From Bacteroidales bacterium (GTDB taxonomy: Bacteria > Bacteroidota > Bacteroidia > Bacteroidales > P3): a stretch of DNA of 41,040 bases. The notes below the pieces were generated by a model, which was not told where the DNA came from, searched no databases, and was given only the letters and a program-made list of their open reading frames with translations. Positions 31,401-39,587 of this stretch are shown here, piece by piece; position 1 is the stretch's first letter, and the number at the start of each line of letters is the position of its first letter. The stretch is taken from NCBI GenBank assembly GCA_024685285.1, contig JAIKVZ010000039.1:1-41040 (forward strand), given 5' to 3'. A program made the position numbers and the translations under genes.

Positions 31401-34400
31401 GTGAGTTTGAGTGGAAGTTCGTATTCGTAGTAGTTGTTGGTGTAGTCGCTTCCCAGTCGCACAAAAAGTTTCAAGTCGTTGTCGTCGAGGTTGTCGTTGA
31501 CATATTTTTTCTCAGCGTGCACATACATACGCAGTTTGCCATAGTAGCGTAGGTCGTAGCTGGTGCTACGGTATATGGCACGAGCGTCGCCCGAGGTGAG
31601 GTTGTCGATGTCGAGGGCCACAGCCTGCTCGTTAAGGCGGGTGTAGGCCGACGATGAACTGTACCATGACTCGCGGTCAACTCCCGGGGGCAGAGCGTAA
31701 GGAACTGGCTCGCGGCTACCGTTCTCCTCAATGCTGACAGTTGATATTGAGAATGAGGTATTAGCGTCATCGCCTGTAACATAGTCGCCTGGTTGCAGCA
31801 GGTCTTCACTGTATTTGCGCCAAGTTGAATAAACCAAGTCGAGGGTGGCAAAACGCAATATGACAGGCTCGTTGAAATCGCTCAGAAACATACGCATAAA
31901 CCTTATGGATTGGAACCCGTTGAGTTTTCCCACGGTTTGATCTGGTTCGCGTATTGGTATGCGGAACTGGTACCACTTGCATGTGGTGGTTTGACCGTTG
32001 CGCAATTGTACGTTGGCTTCCTGTATGTCTACTATATGGTTTTCTCCAATATTCATGTGCTCAGGCGTGAGATTGATAATGTATTGGTAGTAGTTTTCAG
32101 CTTCACTGAGTGTATTGTCTTTGTTTATGTCTTCGACATTTGGGTAGGCGGAGACTGAGGTGGAGAAGTTTTCGCTATTGTCGCTATTGGCCGATGAGTT
32201 GCCTTCGGGGTTATTGTAGTATTTATAACGCTCTACAATGCCGGCACCTACTTGGTCGTATGCGGTTGCGAAGTAGTGGCGAAAGTCGTCGCTTGAAGGG
32301 TCGGCCGAGGCTTGTTGATACGACCTTGACCCGACCCCAAACCGTTGGCTTATGCGCTGGAGGAAGTTGTCAAAGAATGATTGCTCATCGCTCATGCCGT
32401 TAGTGGAACTAAGACCATCGTAACCAATGTCTTGGTATTTGCGTGCCGACTCGTCGTTGTCGAAGGCGTTGACTATTGGCTGGGTGTTAGGTACACGTCC
32501 CCATATGGTGGTGTCTACGCCGGTAACCTCTGACGAGGCGGGCAGTCCGTTTTCGAAGCTCTTGCGTCCGTCGCGCAGAATATCCTCGCTCACGTCGCCT
32601 AAGTTGATGTAGAACTTGCCGCCTTCGTGGTTTGGATTTTCGATGAATGGGTCCATAAGCCAGAACTCGATGGTTTCGATGTTCTGAGTCTCGAAGTCTG
32701 TGTAGTCGAGTTTACGCATTATTCCGCCCCAACGCGAGCGTGGGTTTAAGAGGTTTCCGTCCGCGTCTATACCAGCACTGTATGCTGTTGGTTCCACATC
32801 GTAATTGTAAGGACCGCGCTCGGTGGGGTAATAGGCCAAGTTGAGGTCGTAGATGGTTTGTGTTTGGCCGCTGGCAATCTCTTTGTTTGGGAAAACCTCC
32901 TGCTCTGTCACTATGCGAGCATAGGGCTTGGACTTTTCGTTGTCATCTACTCCGCCAATGGAGCGGTTTCCATAGAAACTGTTATCAATGCGGTACCATG
33001 CTAATCGTGCACGGTTGTAACCATATGCCAAGCCTGTGCCTGCTGCTGTTTCAGGGAAGAGTGGCAAGGTTGTGTTGTAGTCTTGTGGTGTACTGGCTAA
33101 GTTCCAATAGGTTATGCCGCGTAGATCAATGCTGCTTTCGGCGCCCTCGAAGTCGTCAATGTAAGACACATTGCCCTCTTTTGTGCCGGTATTGCTCATG
33201 CTGGGAATGAAGTGGGCAAACTCGGCGGTGAGACTGAGGTTTGATGGGGCTTTGGTTTGTATACCAGGTAACAGGTCTACGGCTTTGGTTATCCATGGCA
33301 CTTCGTGGCGATAACTGAGATCGAGTCCCCAGATAGCGTTGCTGGTGGGCTCGTCGCCAAAGTTGTTTTTTTGAGTGAGAGGTTTCTCGGTTAGCCCCAT
33401 GGCTGTGGCGCCCACGTTGAAATCTGGTTCAATCTCGTAGTTTAAGTGCAGGCCGAGCATTGATTTGGTCATCATGTTGAACGAGTTGTTCTCACTGCTG
33501 ACGCTTATGGGTGTGCCGCTTGAGAGTATACTCTCGTTAATAATGCGCACAGTACCCATTGTATAGTCTACGGTATAGTCTACGTTTTCTATCAATGGGA
33601 CACCTCCGGCCGTTACAGACACTGAGCCTTGTGCCACGCTGTAGCCAAGTGATATTTCACCGCTCACGCTGGTGGTGTAGTAGCCTTCGAGGTAGAATTT
33701 ATTCTTGTCGGCATATTGCTGCGCCAGGGCCTGTGTCATGGTGTAGAGTGAGTCGAAGCAGTAAATGTCGGCCAGTTCGCCATCGCCTAAAATTTGGCGT
33801 AGGTCTTTACCAAAGGGTTCAACATAGGGGAAAAATATGCGGCCTGTGGTCGATTGGATTGTTCCCCCTTTGAAGGCAGCGCTGTCGAACCAGTCAAATA
33901 CGCCATCGGCGTAGTAGTAACTTTGCGAGGCATCCATACGGTCGAGACCGAATACCTCAATCAGCGGTACGCCCTCTTTGGGCCCTTCTGTGAAATAGCC
34001 TATGCCCACACCCCCTTCGTTGCTCTCATAGAGCACGTTGAGTCTGAAATTATCGCGACTCAACTGGCTGCTTTTTAAAAAGTATACATTTTTCATCATC
34101 AAGCGCCACAGAGGGCCGTGTGTATCTACGCTGGTGCTTTTGAGCAACTTGACAATAAGTGTGTTTGGGTCGTTTATGCCGTCGGTGGTAAGTTCTCCAA
34201 CCTGGTATACGTTGGTGTCGCCTATTATCTGGTACTGAAACGCTACGGCCAACACTTGGTCGCTACTTAGGGGTTGGTTGAGCGATATGAAGCCTAGTTG
34301 GCTGTTGAAAGTGTAGTCGTTACTGTTGAGCAGGCGGGCACTCTCGATCTTCTCGTAGTCAACAGCGTTGGTCATGCCCATGCCCTGCATATATTCGGTC

Positions 34401-35557
34401 ACGCTGTTAATGCTTCGCAGTGCGGCAGGATTGATAACTTGCAGCAGGTTGTTACTGCCATTTGACGGCAAGGTGCTGCCTGTTCCATAAAAACGGTTGT
34501 TTGTTGGTGAGTGCTCTCCCAAATCGGTGAGTGCTAATAGGTTTCGGTTTTGGGTTACAGCGGCGCCAACATTGGTGCGCCACACTTCAAGTCGTATTAT
34601 CTTGACGTTAGAGTTTACTATTGGCAACGAAGCCAAGGCGTTGTTGTAGTTGTCATAGAAGTATTGGGCTATAAAGAAGTGGCGGTTCTCTTCATATTCG
34701 TCGGCGCGTATCTCGAATTCATGACTGCTGGCACCGCCTTTGACTTGCATATTTTCGGTGCTGGTCTTTTTGTATGAGGCCACTCCATCGACTGTCAGTT
34801 TGCCAAACTTGAGAATGGAGTGGACGCCGAAAAGTTGCTGACTTCCTTTAATCAGGGTTGAGTTGAGTGGGAAAGATATATTGCCTGCCTCTATTAGTTG
34901 CAGTATGTCGTCTTCCTGGCCTTCGTGGCGTAGTTTTATTTGATTTTCATGGTCGAAAATTGCTTGAGTGTTCCAGTTGACATCGAAGTCGGCTAAATCT
35001 CCGATTTTGGCATTTACGTTGAATTGTATGTTTTCGTCAAAATCGAAAGTGAAGTTGTTGCGACGGTTTATATCGATAGTTGGGTTGTTACGGTAAGTGT
35101 GTATGAGCTGAAAGGTGAGGTCGGCACTGCCGCTTGGCGTTATCTTGGGTTCTATGTGGGCACCCATGATGCTCTCTATTTTACGGCTTATCTCGCTAAA
35201 ACCTGGAATTTTGCTTAACAGCCCCTCCTCTTCGGTCGCTTTGGTTTCCGATACTTTCTCGTTCCAGTATTTTTGCATCAACTGGTCCATATGCCAGTCT
35301 TGGTACTCCTCAAACGAGAGATACTCGCGGCTTATTACTGTAGAACCTGATTTTGTGATTTTAACGTAACTGCCAGTTTGTTCGTCATACTCCACCTCGG
35401 TTGTTATCCCTTGTGGGGTGTAGCCGCTACCCATTTGCTGGAATGAGGAGCTATCTGTCTGGGCTTGTATGTTCAACGGGAGCACAACCAAAAGCAATAC
35501 CGCCATAGCTAAGGCTGTGGCGTGTAGAAGTACCGGGGTGTTCCGTTGACGGGTCAT
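28403..35557 (-). CDS. sprA: SprA, type IX secretion outer-membrane translocon
   Basis: A 2384-residue protein, the usual size for SprA (Sov in Porphyromonas), the giant 36-strand outer-membrane pore of the type IX secretion system. It starts with a signal peptide (LLHATALAMAVLLLVVLPL, ending NIQAQ). Typical parts are seen: GFSEISRKIESIMGAHIEPK and PSGSADLTFQLIH early on, the GNVSYIDDFEGAESSIDLRG middle, and a beta-rich C-terminus ending in TLRLNF with a final Phe as in other outer-membrane barrels. It carries secreted proteins with C-terminal sorting domains to the surface. The ATG directly follows the ruvA stop. The plug protein is encoded at 10837-12084. PorV and the motor genes lie outside the window. 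Confidence 0.97.
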   Translation of the reverse strand: MTRQRNTPVLLHATALAMAVLLLVVLPLNIQAQTDSSSFQQMGSGYTPQGITTEVEYDEQTGSYVKITKSGSTVISREYLSFEEYQDWHMDQLMQKYWNEKVSETKATEEEGLLSKIPGFSEISRKIESIMGAHIEPKITPSGSADLTFQLIHTYRNNPTIDINRRNNFTFDFDENIQFNVNAKIGDLADFDVNWNTQAIFDHENQIKLRHEGQEDDILQLIEAGNISFPLNSTLIKGSQQLFGVHSILKFGKLTVDGVASYKKTSTENMQVKGGASSHEFEIRADEYEENRHFFIAQYFYDNYNNALASLPIVNSNVKIIRLEVWRTNVGAAVTQNRNLLALTDLGEHSPTNNRFYGTGSTLPSNGSNNLLQVINPAALRSINSVTEYMQGMGMTNAVDYEKIESARLLNSNDYTFNSQLGFISLNQPLSSDQVLAVAFQYQIIGDTNVYQVGELTTDGINDPNTLIVKLLKSTSVDTHGPLWRLMMKNVYFLKSSQLSRDNFRLNVLYESNEGGVGIGYFTEGPKEGVPLIEVFGLDRMDASQSYYYADGVFDWFDSAAFKGGTIQSTTGRIFFPYVEPFGKDLRQILGDGELADIYCFDSLYTMTQALAQQYADKNKFYLEGYYTTSVSGEISLGYSVAQGSVSVTAGGVPLIENVDYTVDYTMGTVRIINESILSSGTPISVSSENNSFNMMTKSMLGLHLNYEIEPDFNVGATAMGLTEKPLTQKNNFGDEPTSNAIWGLDLSYRHEVPWITKAVDLLPGIQTKAPSNLSLTAEFAHFIPSMSNTGTKEGNVSYIDDFEGAESSIDLRGITYWNLASTPQDYNTTLPLFPETAAGTGLAYGYNRARLAWYRIDNSFYGNRSIGGVDDNEKSKPYARIVTEQEVFPNKEIASGQTQTIYDLNLAYYPTERGPYNYDVEPTAYSAGIDADGNLLNPRSRWGGIMRKLDYTDFETQNIETIEFWLMDPFIENPNHEGGKFYINLGDVSEDILRDGRKSFENGLPASSEVTGVDTTIWGRVPNTQPIVNAFDNDESARKYQDIGYDGLSSTNGMSDEQSFFDNFLQRISQRFGVGSRSYQQASADPSSDDFRHYFATAYDQVGAGIVERYKYYNNPEGNSSANSDNSENFSTSVSAYPNVEDINKDNTLSEAENYYQYIINLTPEHMNIGENHIVDIQEANVQLRNGQTTTCKWYQFRIPIREPDQTVGKLNGFQSIRFMRMFLSDFNEPVILRFATLDLVYSTWRKYSEDLLQPGDYVTGDDANTSFSISTVSIEENGSREPVPYALPPGVDRESWYSSSSAYTRLNEQAVALDIDNLTSGDARAIYRSTSYDLRYYGKLRMYVHAEKKYVNDNLDDNDLKLFVRLGSDYTNNYYEYELPLKLTPWYTTADSREIIWPAENNVEIDLQKLVEIKTNRNRQIRSGEADLSPTLLYSEYHDGRKYTILGSPNLGKIKVIMIGVRNPKKQSIGDGNDMMPKSAIVWVNELRLADYINNGGWAAMALARTNLADLGNLSLYSSYTSSGFGNLEDHLSKVDLVNTMTMQATLDMELGKFLPESWGIHLPFYLDYNKAIGSPEYNPYDPDVKLADDLRTFTTKEERDSVRDMTQEQHTTTNITLTNVKKDRIGKNALKPHFYDIENLTFSYAYSRERQSDDDVAYFNKDQHRGGFTYNYSPKEPKNVKPFDKIKLFNNKNFKIIKDINFYYLPKNLNFSTEIYRDYEETMLRNKSAALVILKPTYFKQFTWQRNYGLQYDLARGINLNYTANANARVDEPIGPVDSPSVSDSIWNSLMSGGTIQNFHQTLNATWNLPINKLPYFEFIKTSQLTYRTAYDYTGTTPALASMGGTLQNSTTMHGSLVADMKTLYNKIPLLKKAYATKNDANKRNPRQPQQPPKPKVKSVKDTTQNADSLRHVKMMERLKEAGYFGLRFVTALKDFNVQYNYTTGSRLPGYMGEPMVVGLDPRNFWTPGPGYVLGYENDIADLLLSHDLLSSDTLFNSPHELTLDRKLTLNATVEPIRDFSIKVEASQNYSSRESYYYKYLSDVGAVTGPLSYIMTGSYSTTTWSMATAFTDRDELFNRFLDNRSIVAQRLADANPDPYTDQMVLDSMNHHYYPAGYSANSQTVLLTSFLATYLGKDPSSFPFSPFLALPMPNWSVNYTGLNKVQALKKWFNQITLSHTYKSTYSVNSFYTDAALSAVDDYDYGLESVLNSTGDYIAPLSMDGVVLREEFNPLIKLSLNMVNSFFVNFSLRKNRTLGLSFSNNQLTETTNDDVTVEAGYKFKDVAINIQIGDKTHNFKNDITLRFNLTHRSNMTNIRRINQNISQISSGSETWIAVISGEYAFSNVVTLRAFINTDITHPFISNSYDNSTTKGGLTLRLNF

Positions 35558-36145
35558 TCAGAGGCGTTTGAGGGCTTCTTTGATGATTTCTTCTACTGTC
35601 ATTCCGCTCCATGAACCAGAGCCGAGTACTTTATCTACAGCATTTTTGGGGAAGCCGAGCATGGTTAGGGCTACGGAGGCTTCGTCTTGCTGCTGGCTAA
35701 TGGCTACCGTTGTGGCTGCCGAACCGGAACGCACTGCGGCAGCACCCACCTTGTCTGCAAGTTCAATAACTATTCGCTGTGCGGTTTTAGCACCTATGCC
35801 CTTGACTTTCTGTATCTTCTTGATATTCTGTTCGGCAATGGCGGAGGTGAGTTCGTCAACGGTCATTGATGAGAGCATCACTCTGGCGGTTTGTACTCCA
35901 ACTCCGTTCACCTCGATAAGGAGCCTGAACATGGCGCGCTCGGCCTCGTCGGCGAAACCATAGAGCAGATGAGCGTCTTCGCGTACAACCTCGTGCGCCA
36001 GCAGACTGACTTGGTCGGTATCGGTATGGCTTAGTATGTCGTATGTGTTAAGGCTTATTTCAAGCAGATAGCCCACGCCACCGCAGTCTATTACGGCACG
36101 TGTCGGTTCAAGAGAGGCCAGTTTTCCGTTTATGTATTCGTACAT
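35558..36145 (-). CDS. ruvA: Holliday junction branch migration protein RuvA
   Basis: RuvA binds the four-way junction and recruits the RuvB motor in recombinational repair. The 195-residue protein shows domain I (MYEYINGKLASLEPTRAVI, DCGGVGYLLEIS), the two helix-hairpin-helix motifs of domain II (LIEVNGVGVQTARVMLSS; KVKGIGAKTAQRIVIEL), and the flexible linker with domain III (ALTMLGFPKNAVDKVL) that contacts RuvB. Length is normal. Its TGA is directly followed by the sprA ATG, a neighbour pair that I recall from other Bacteroidota. Confidence 0.96.
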   Translation of the reverse strand: MYEYINGKLASLEPTRAVIDCGGVGYLLEISLNTYDILSHTDTDQVSLLAHEVVREDAHLLYGFADEAERAMFRLLIEVNGVGVQTARVMLSSMTVDELTSAIAEQNIKKIQKVKGIGAKTAQRIVIELADKVGAAAVRSGSAATTVAISQQQDEASVALTMLGFPKNAVDKVLGSGSWSGMTVEEIIKEALKRL

Positions 36146-36172
36146 CTTTTTTGAGGTTCAAGATAATATTTT

Positions 36173-37507
36173 CTATTCTTCTTCGTTATATTGGTAGCCA
36201 ATGCCGAGGGCAGGAGAGTCGTCGGCGAGGTGGAAATCCTCTTCCTCCGCGTTGACGAATTTCGGGTCCACGTTCCACTTGCCGCCTTTCACAATTGAAT
36301 TGTCGAAGCGGTAGTTGAAATCGGCGGCGGGATGTTGTTCAAGATAGACTTCGGTCTTGTCATAAGAGCCGTAGATGATGCAGTTGGTGAAAGTGGCTTC
36401 CACGAGGTTACGTGCCACCGTATCTCCATCGGCCGACACATACCAGTTGTTGAGTATCACACCTGGGTTGCTGCGCGAGCCGTAGCGCCAATAATTGGCA
36501 AAGGTGCTCTGCTCAATGGAGTAGCGGCCTCCATATTGCAGTGCAAGCGTGGCTACGCCGCAGGTGTAGACTAACAGGTTGTTGCCTACAATCCATGAGC
36601 CGCGGCCCACAATGCCGCCCTCGGTCATGTGTCGCACAACGGTGTTGCTCACTCGCAGGGTGGGGTTGGCCCCAACATTGGTGTCGACAACAAGACCGAT
36701 ATAGCCGTTCTCAATCACGGCGTGGTCTATCACATTGTCGTGACTGCCTGCCGAAAGGTGAATGTAGCCCCACTGGCCTGGCAGGAACGAATACCACCCG
36801 TCGTGGCGCAGCGAGGTGAAAAGCACTGGCTGTGCCGCGTTGCCTTGGGCCACAAGACTGCCGCCATTGCGCACAACCAGACAGCTGTTTGAGGCAAAAT
36901 GCAACTCTTCGCCAGGCTGCAGGTTGAGGGTTTGTAGCGAGTCGATGCGGGCCGTTCCGAGTATGACGTGAGGCTTTGAATGGTTCCAACCCGCGCAGTC
37001 GATGGCATAGGCACGGCCGGCTGTGTCTGGTTTATGGTATATGGCGTTACGCCCCCACGCAGTAAGTTGTATGAACTGCATCGCTCCGCCCTTGATTTGC
37101 AGGCCGATAGAGTCTCTTACCAAGAACGGCGAGGTGGCGTTGTTGGGGTCTATGTTTGCCTGCACAAAAATGAATATACTGTCATGTCCTGATATTTCGA
37201 CATTTAGCGAGGTTAGGTTCGGGTTACCATCGGTATTGATTCGGAAACGGCTTGCCTCACCCCCCATCAAGCTGACCTTAGAGAGCATGATGGGCTGACT
37301 GTAGGGGTTGTATACCTTGACAATGCGTGTTGTGGTGCCGAGTGTTGTGAAGACTGTGTCGAAACTTAACGTGTCTGTCGAAAATAGTAACCGAGCACTG
37401 CTGTCGTTCAGGTACATAGCCTCTGGGTTGCATCCCGTAGGCAACCACGGCAGCAGCAAAGCCGTCGCCGCTATAAATAGCAGGTGTTTTATTTTTTCAA
37501 TTCTCAC
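36173..37507 (-). CDS. Lipoprotein with right-handed beta-helix
   Basis: A 444-residue lipoprotein. The signal peptide ends in the lipobox LPTGC with Cys26. After an immunoglobulin-like or DUF1573-like early part (DTLSFDTVFTTLGTTTRIVK, VYNPYSQPIML), the C-terminal half has the rhythm of a parallel beta-helix (HDNVIDHAVIENGYIGLVVD; LRVSNTVVRHMTEGGIVG). It ends ADDSPALGIGYQYNEEE, like other pectate-lyase-fold surface lipoproteins. Without enzyme residues it may be structural. It is conserved near ruvA and sprA as I recall. The tract at 37211-37226 shares 16 bases with the start of the dispersed repeat, perhaps by chance. Confidence 0.83.
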   Translation of the reverse strand: MRIEKIKHLLFIAATALLLPWLPTGCNPEAMYLNDSSARLLFSTDTLSFDTVFTTLGTTTRIVKVYNPYSQPIMLSKVSLMGGEASRFRINTDGNPNLTSLNVEISGHDSIFIFVQANIDPNNATSPFLVRDSIGLQIKGGAMQFIQLTAWGRNAIYHKPDTAGRAYAIDCAGWNHSKPHVILGTARIDSLQTLNLQPGEELHFASNSCLVVRNGGSLVAQGNAAQPVLFTSLRHDGWYSFLPGQWGYIHLSAGSHDNVIDHAVIENGYIGLVVDTNVGANPTLRVSNTVVRHMTEGGIVGRGSWIVGNNLLVYTCGVATLALQYGGRYSIEQSTFANYWRYGSRSNPGVILNNWYVSADGDTVARNLVEATFTNCIIYGSYDKTEVYLEQHPAADFNYRFDNSIVKGGKWNVDPKFVNAEEEDFHLADDSPALGIGYQYNEEE

Positions 37508-37533
37508 GTATATATAACGCGCGAATTGTAATA

Positions 37534-38829
37534 TTATTTTGTGTAAAAGTCAAAAATATCGTTTAATCTTTTGTTGCATACGGGGCAAAACGGTGCATAG
37601 TCGCGCATCATGCAGTGCATACATGGTCTGTACATACCTTTGCCCTTGTAGCCTGCGCCCTCGTAGCAACCCATTGGGCCGCATTCTGTGGCTGGTATGT
37701 CTGGGTTTGCCGCGGTTGGCACCTTAGTGTCTGGCGGCAGCATCTCTTTCCACTTGGTGTCAAAGTCGACCAGCGAGGTGATGTTGGGTTCGGTAGGCTC
37801 AACGTGCGACGAGTGCATACAATTGTAGCTCAGGTCGTCGTCGACATATTCGTCGGCCAAACCGCCTATTGAGTGTCCCAGTTCATGGGTGAGGATAAGC
37901 GGTGCCATTCTGTCGGTCGACACGGTGGCGTAGAAGTTGTATATGGCTCCGCCACCGTATTTGCTGGCGGCTGCCATAATGACAATGTGGTCGAATGCCA
38001 CGGCGTCGAGCAGATCGTGCAGGCGGAACAGGTTGAATGTCATTAAATAACGGTCAGACCCAAACACGCCGTAGGTACTGCCGAGGGCGCTTTGCACGGT
38101 GTGGCCCAGTGCGGGGTTGGTGACGCCTGACTCGGCTCCGGTGAGCATGAGACCTGTCACATTGAAGTCTGTGCGGCGATTTTTGAAAGGCTCGTGCCCA
38201 AAAATATACTCGGCGAAGTTTTGTAAGTCGGTGCGTATGCGGCGTTCCTCTCCGGGTCCGTAGCCTTCTGGCACTATCACAATATCGAGTTTGTGCTCAG
38301 GTATACCGTTCATTTCCAGATTCAGTTGCGTGGATGCCGTACTGGTTACGTGCTCTACGAGGCTTTCACGTGGGTCGAACCTGAATGTGGCCTGTTGGCG
38401 GAAACGTTGGCGGTTGTCGCGTTTCTCGAGCATAATGTCAGCCTTTAGCTTGGGCCAAGGTATAAGTAGAACCTCCTCGAATGTGCGACTTTTATAGGAA
38501 CCCTCCTTGGTGTCGCGATATTCGCGAAAGAGGGTGTTGTAGCAGTGTGAGTAAATAGTGCGGCCGGTCTCGACGTCTATGAGCGATACACGGTAGTCGC
38601 CGTTGTCGAAGGGGTCTATCAAAACTGTGCGAGGTCCGGCCCATTCTGTGGCTTTTTCTACATAGCGTACCAATTCTATGGTGTCGTTGGCGCGGTTGCC
38701 AATACGGTGGTAGTCAATACGCAAAGTGCGACCGTCGAACCAACGGTCGAAATCGCCTTGGGCTTCTATCTGCCCTGTGACGAGCACGGTACAGAGCAAT
38801 ATGAGCAGAACGTGCCGCATGGGTGTCAT
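37534..38829 (-). CDS. M64 family metallopeptidase (IgA-peptidase type)
   Basis: A 431-residue exported zinc peptidase. Residues 1-24 are a signal peptide ([20 protein letters not shown]). The N-terminal beta domain is 25-165. The catalytic domain contains [14 protein letters not shown] near 181 and the zinc motif [14 protein letters not shown] (H315, E316, H319, and D326). A Cys-rich end ([18 protein letters not shown]) is typical of Bacteroidota members and may be disulfide-bonded. The family was founded on IgA-cleaving enzymes, but most members have unknown substrates. The ATG at 38829 overlaps the sdhB stop (ATGA), so translation is coupled to the respiratory genes, an odd pairing. A longer in-frame start would bury the signal peptide. 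Confidence 0.9.
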   Translation of the reverse strand: MTPMRHVLLILLCTVLVTGQIEAQGDFDRWFDGRTLRIDYHRIGNRANDTIELVRYVEKATEWAGPRTVLIDPFDNGDYRVSLIDVETGRTIYSHCYNTLFREYRDTKEGSYKSRTFEEVLLIPWPKLKADIMLEKRDNRQRFRQQATFRFDPRESLVEHVTSTASTQLNLEMNGIPEHKLDIVIVPEGYGPGEERRIRTDLQNFAEYIFGHEPFKNRRTDFNVTGLMLTGAESGVTNPALGHTVQSALGSTYGVFGSDRYLMTFNLFRLHDLLDAVAFDHIVIMAAASKYGGGAIYNFYATVSTDRMAPLILTHELGHSIGGLADEYVDDDLSYNCMHSSHVEPTEPNITSLVDFDTKWKEMLPPDTKVPTAANPDIPATECGPMGCYEGAGYKGKGMYRPCMHCMMRDYAPFCPVCNKRLNDIFDFYTK

Positions 38830-39584
38830 TGTTTGCTGTCGCGACCGAACAATTGCCCAATCCATTGGCGGTTCAATCTTGCTATGTTCTGACGCTTGAT
38901 TTGCTTTGGACACTCGGCTTCGCAGGCATAGGTGTTGGTGCAGCCACCGAATCCCAGCTCATCCATTTTTATAATCATGTTGCGTGCACGGTCCAGCGCC
39001 TCGGGCTGGCCTTGCGGCAGCAGATTGAGGTGGCTCACTTTGGCTCCCACAAACAGCATGGCACTGGCGTTCTTGCAAGCCGCCACGCAGGCTCCGCAAC
39101 CGATGCACTGAGCTGCATCCATGGATTGGTCGGCAATATGCTTTGGCACAAGGATGTTGTTCGCATCTGGTACACCGCCGGTGGTGACACTGATATAGCC
39201 TCCAGCTTGGATTATCTTGTCGAAGGCAGTGCGGTCGACAACAAGGTCTTTGATGATGGGGAAAGCTTTGGCGCGCCAGGGCTCAACCCAAATATCGTCG
39301 CCATCGTTGAATCGACGCATATGGAGCTGGCAGGTTGTAACGCCGTCATCGTTACCGTGGGGACGGCCGTTGATATAGAGACCGCACATACCGCAAATGC
39401 CCTCGCGGCAGTCGTTGTCGAAGCACACGGGGTGGGCTATGTGGTCGTTGATGAGATTCTCGTTAAGCTGGTCAAGCATCTCTAAGAATGAGCAGTCGGC
39501 CGAGATGTTGTCAATCTCGTATGTCTCGAAGTGCCCTTTGGCGCGGGCGTTTTCTTGGCGCCAGATATGTAGTGTGAAGTGCAT
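38826..39584 (-). CDS. Succinate dehydrogenase/fumarate reductase iron-sulfur subunit
   Basis: A 252-residue subunit that passes electrons between the flavoprotein and the membrane subunit. The N-terminal ferredoxin-like domain holds the 2Fe-2S ligands in [15 protein letters not shown] (about 59-73), and the C-terminal domain has [13 protein letters not shown] plus ACEAECPK for the 4Fe-4S and 3Fe-4S clusters. In Bacteroidales this enzyme mainly works as a menaquinol:fumarate reductase in anaerobic respiration. It follows the flavoprotein gene by 3 bases; the cytochrome b subunit gene should be upstream of the window edge. Confidence 0.95.
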   Translation of the reverse strand: MHFTLHIWRQENARAKGHFETYEIDNISADCSFLEMLDQLNENLINDHIAHPVCFDNDCREGICGMCGLYINGRPHGNDDGVTTCQLHMRRFNDGDDIWVEPWRAKAFPIIKDLVVDRTAFDKIIQAGGYISVTTGGVPDANNILVPKHIADQSMDAAQCIGCGACVAACKNASAMLFVGAKVSHLNLLPQGQPEALDRARNMIIKMDELGFGGCTNTYACEAECPKQIKRQNIARLNRQWIGQLFGRDSKQ

Positions 39585-39587
39585 GGC

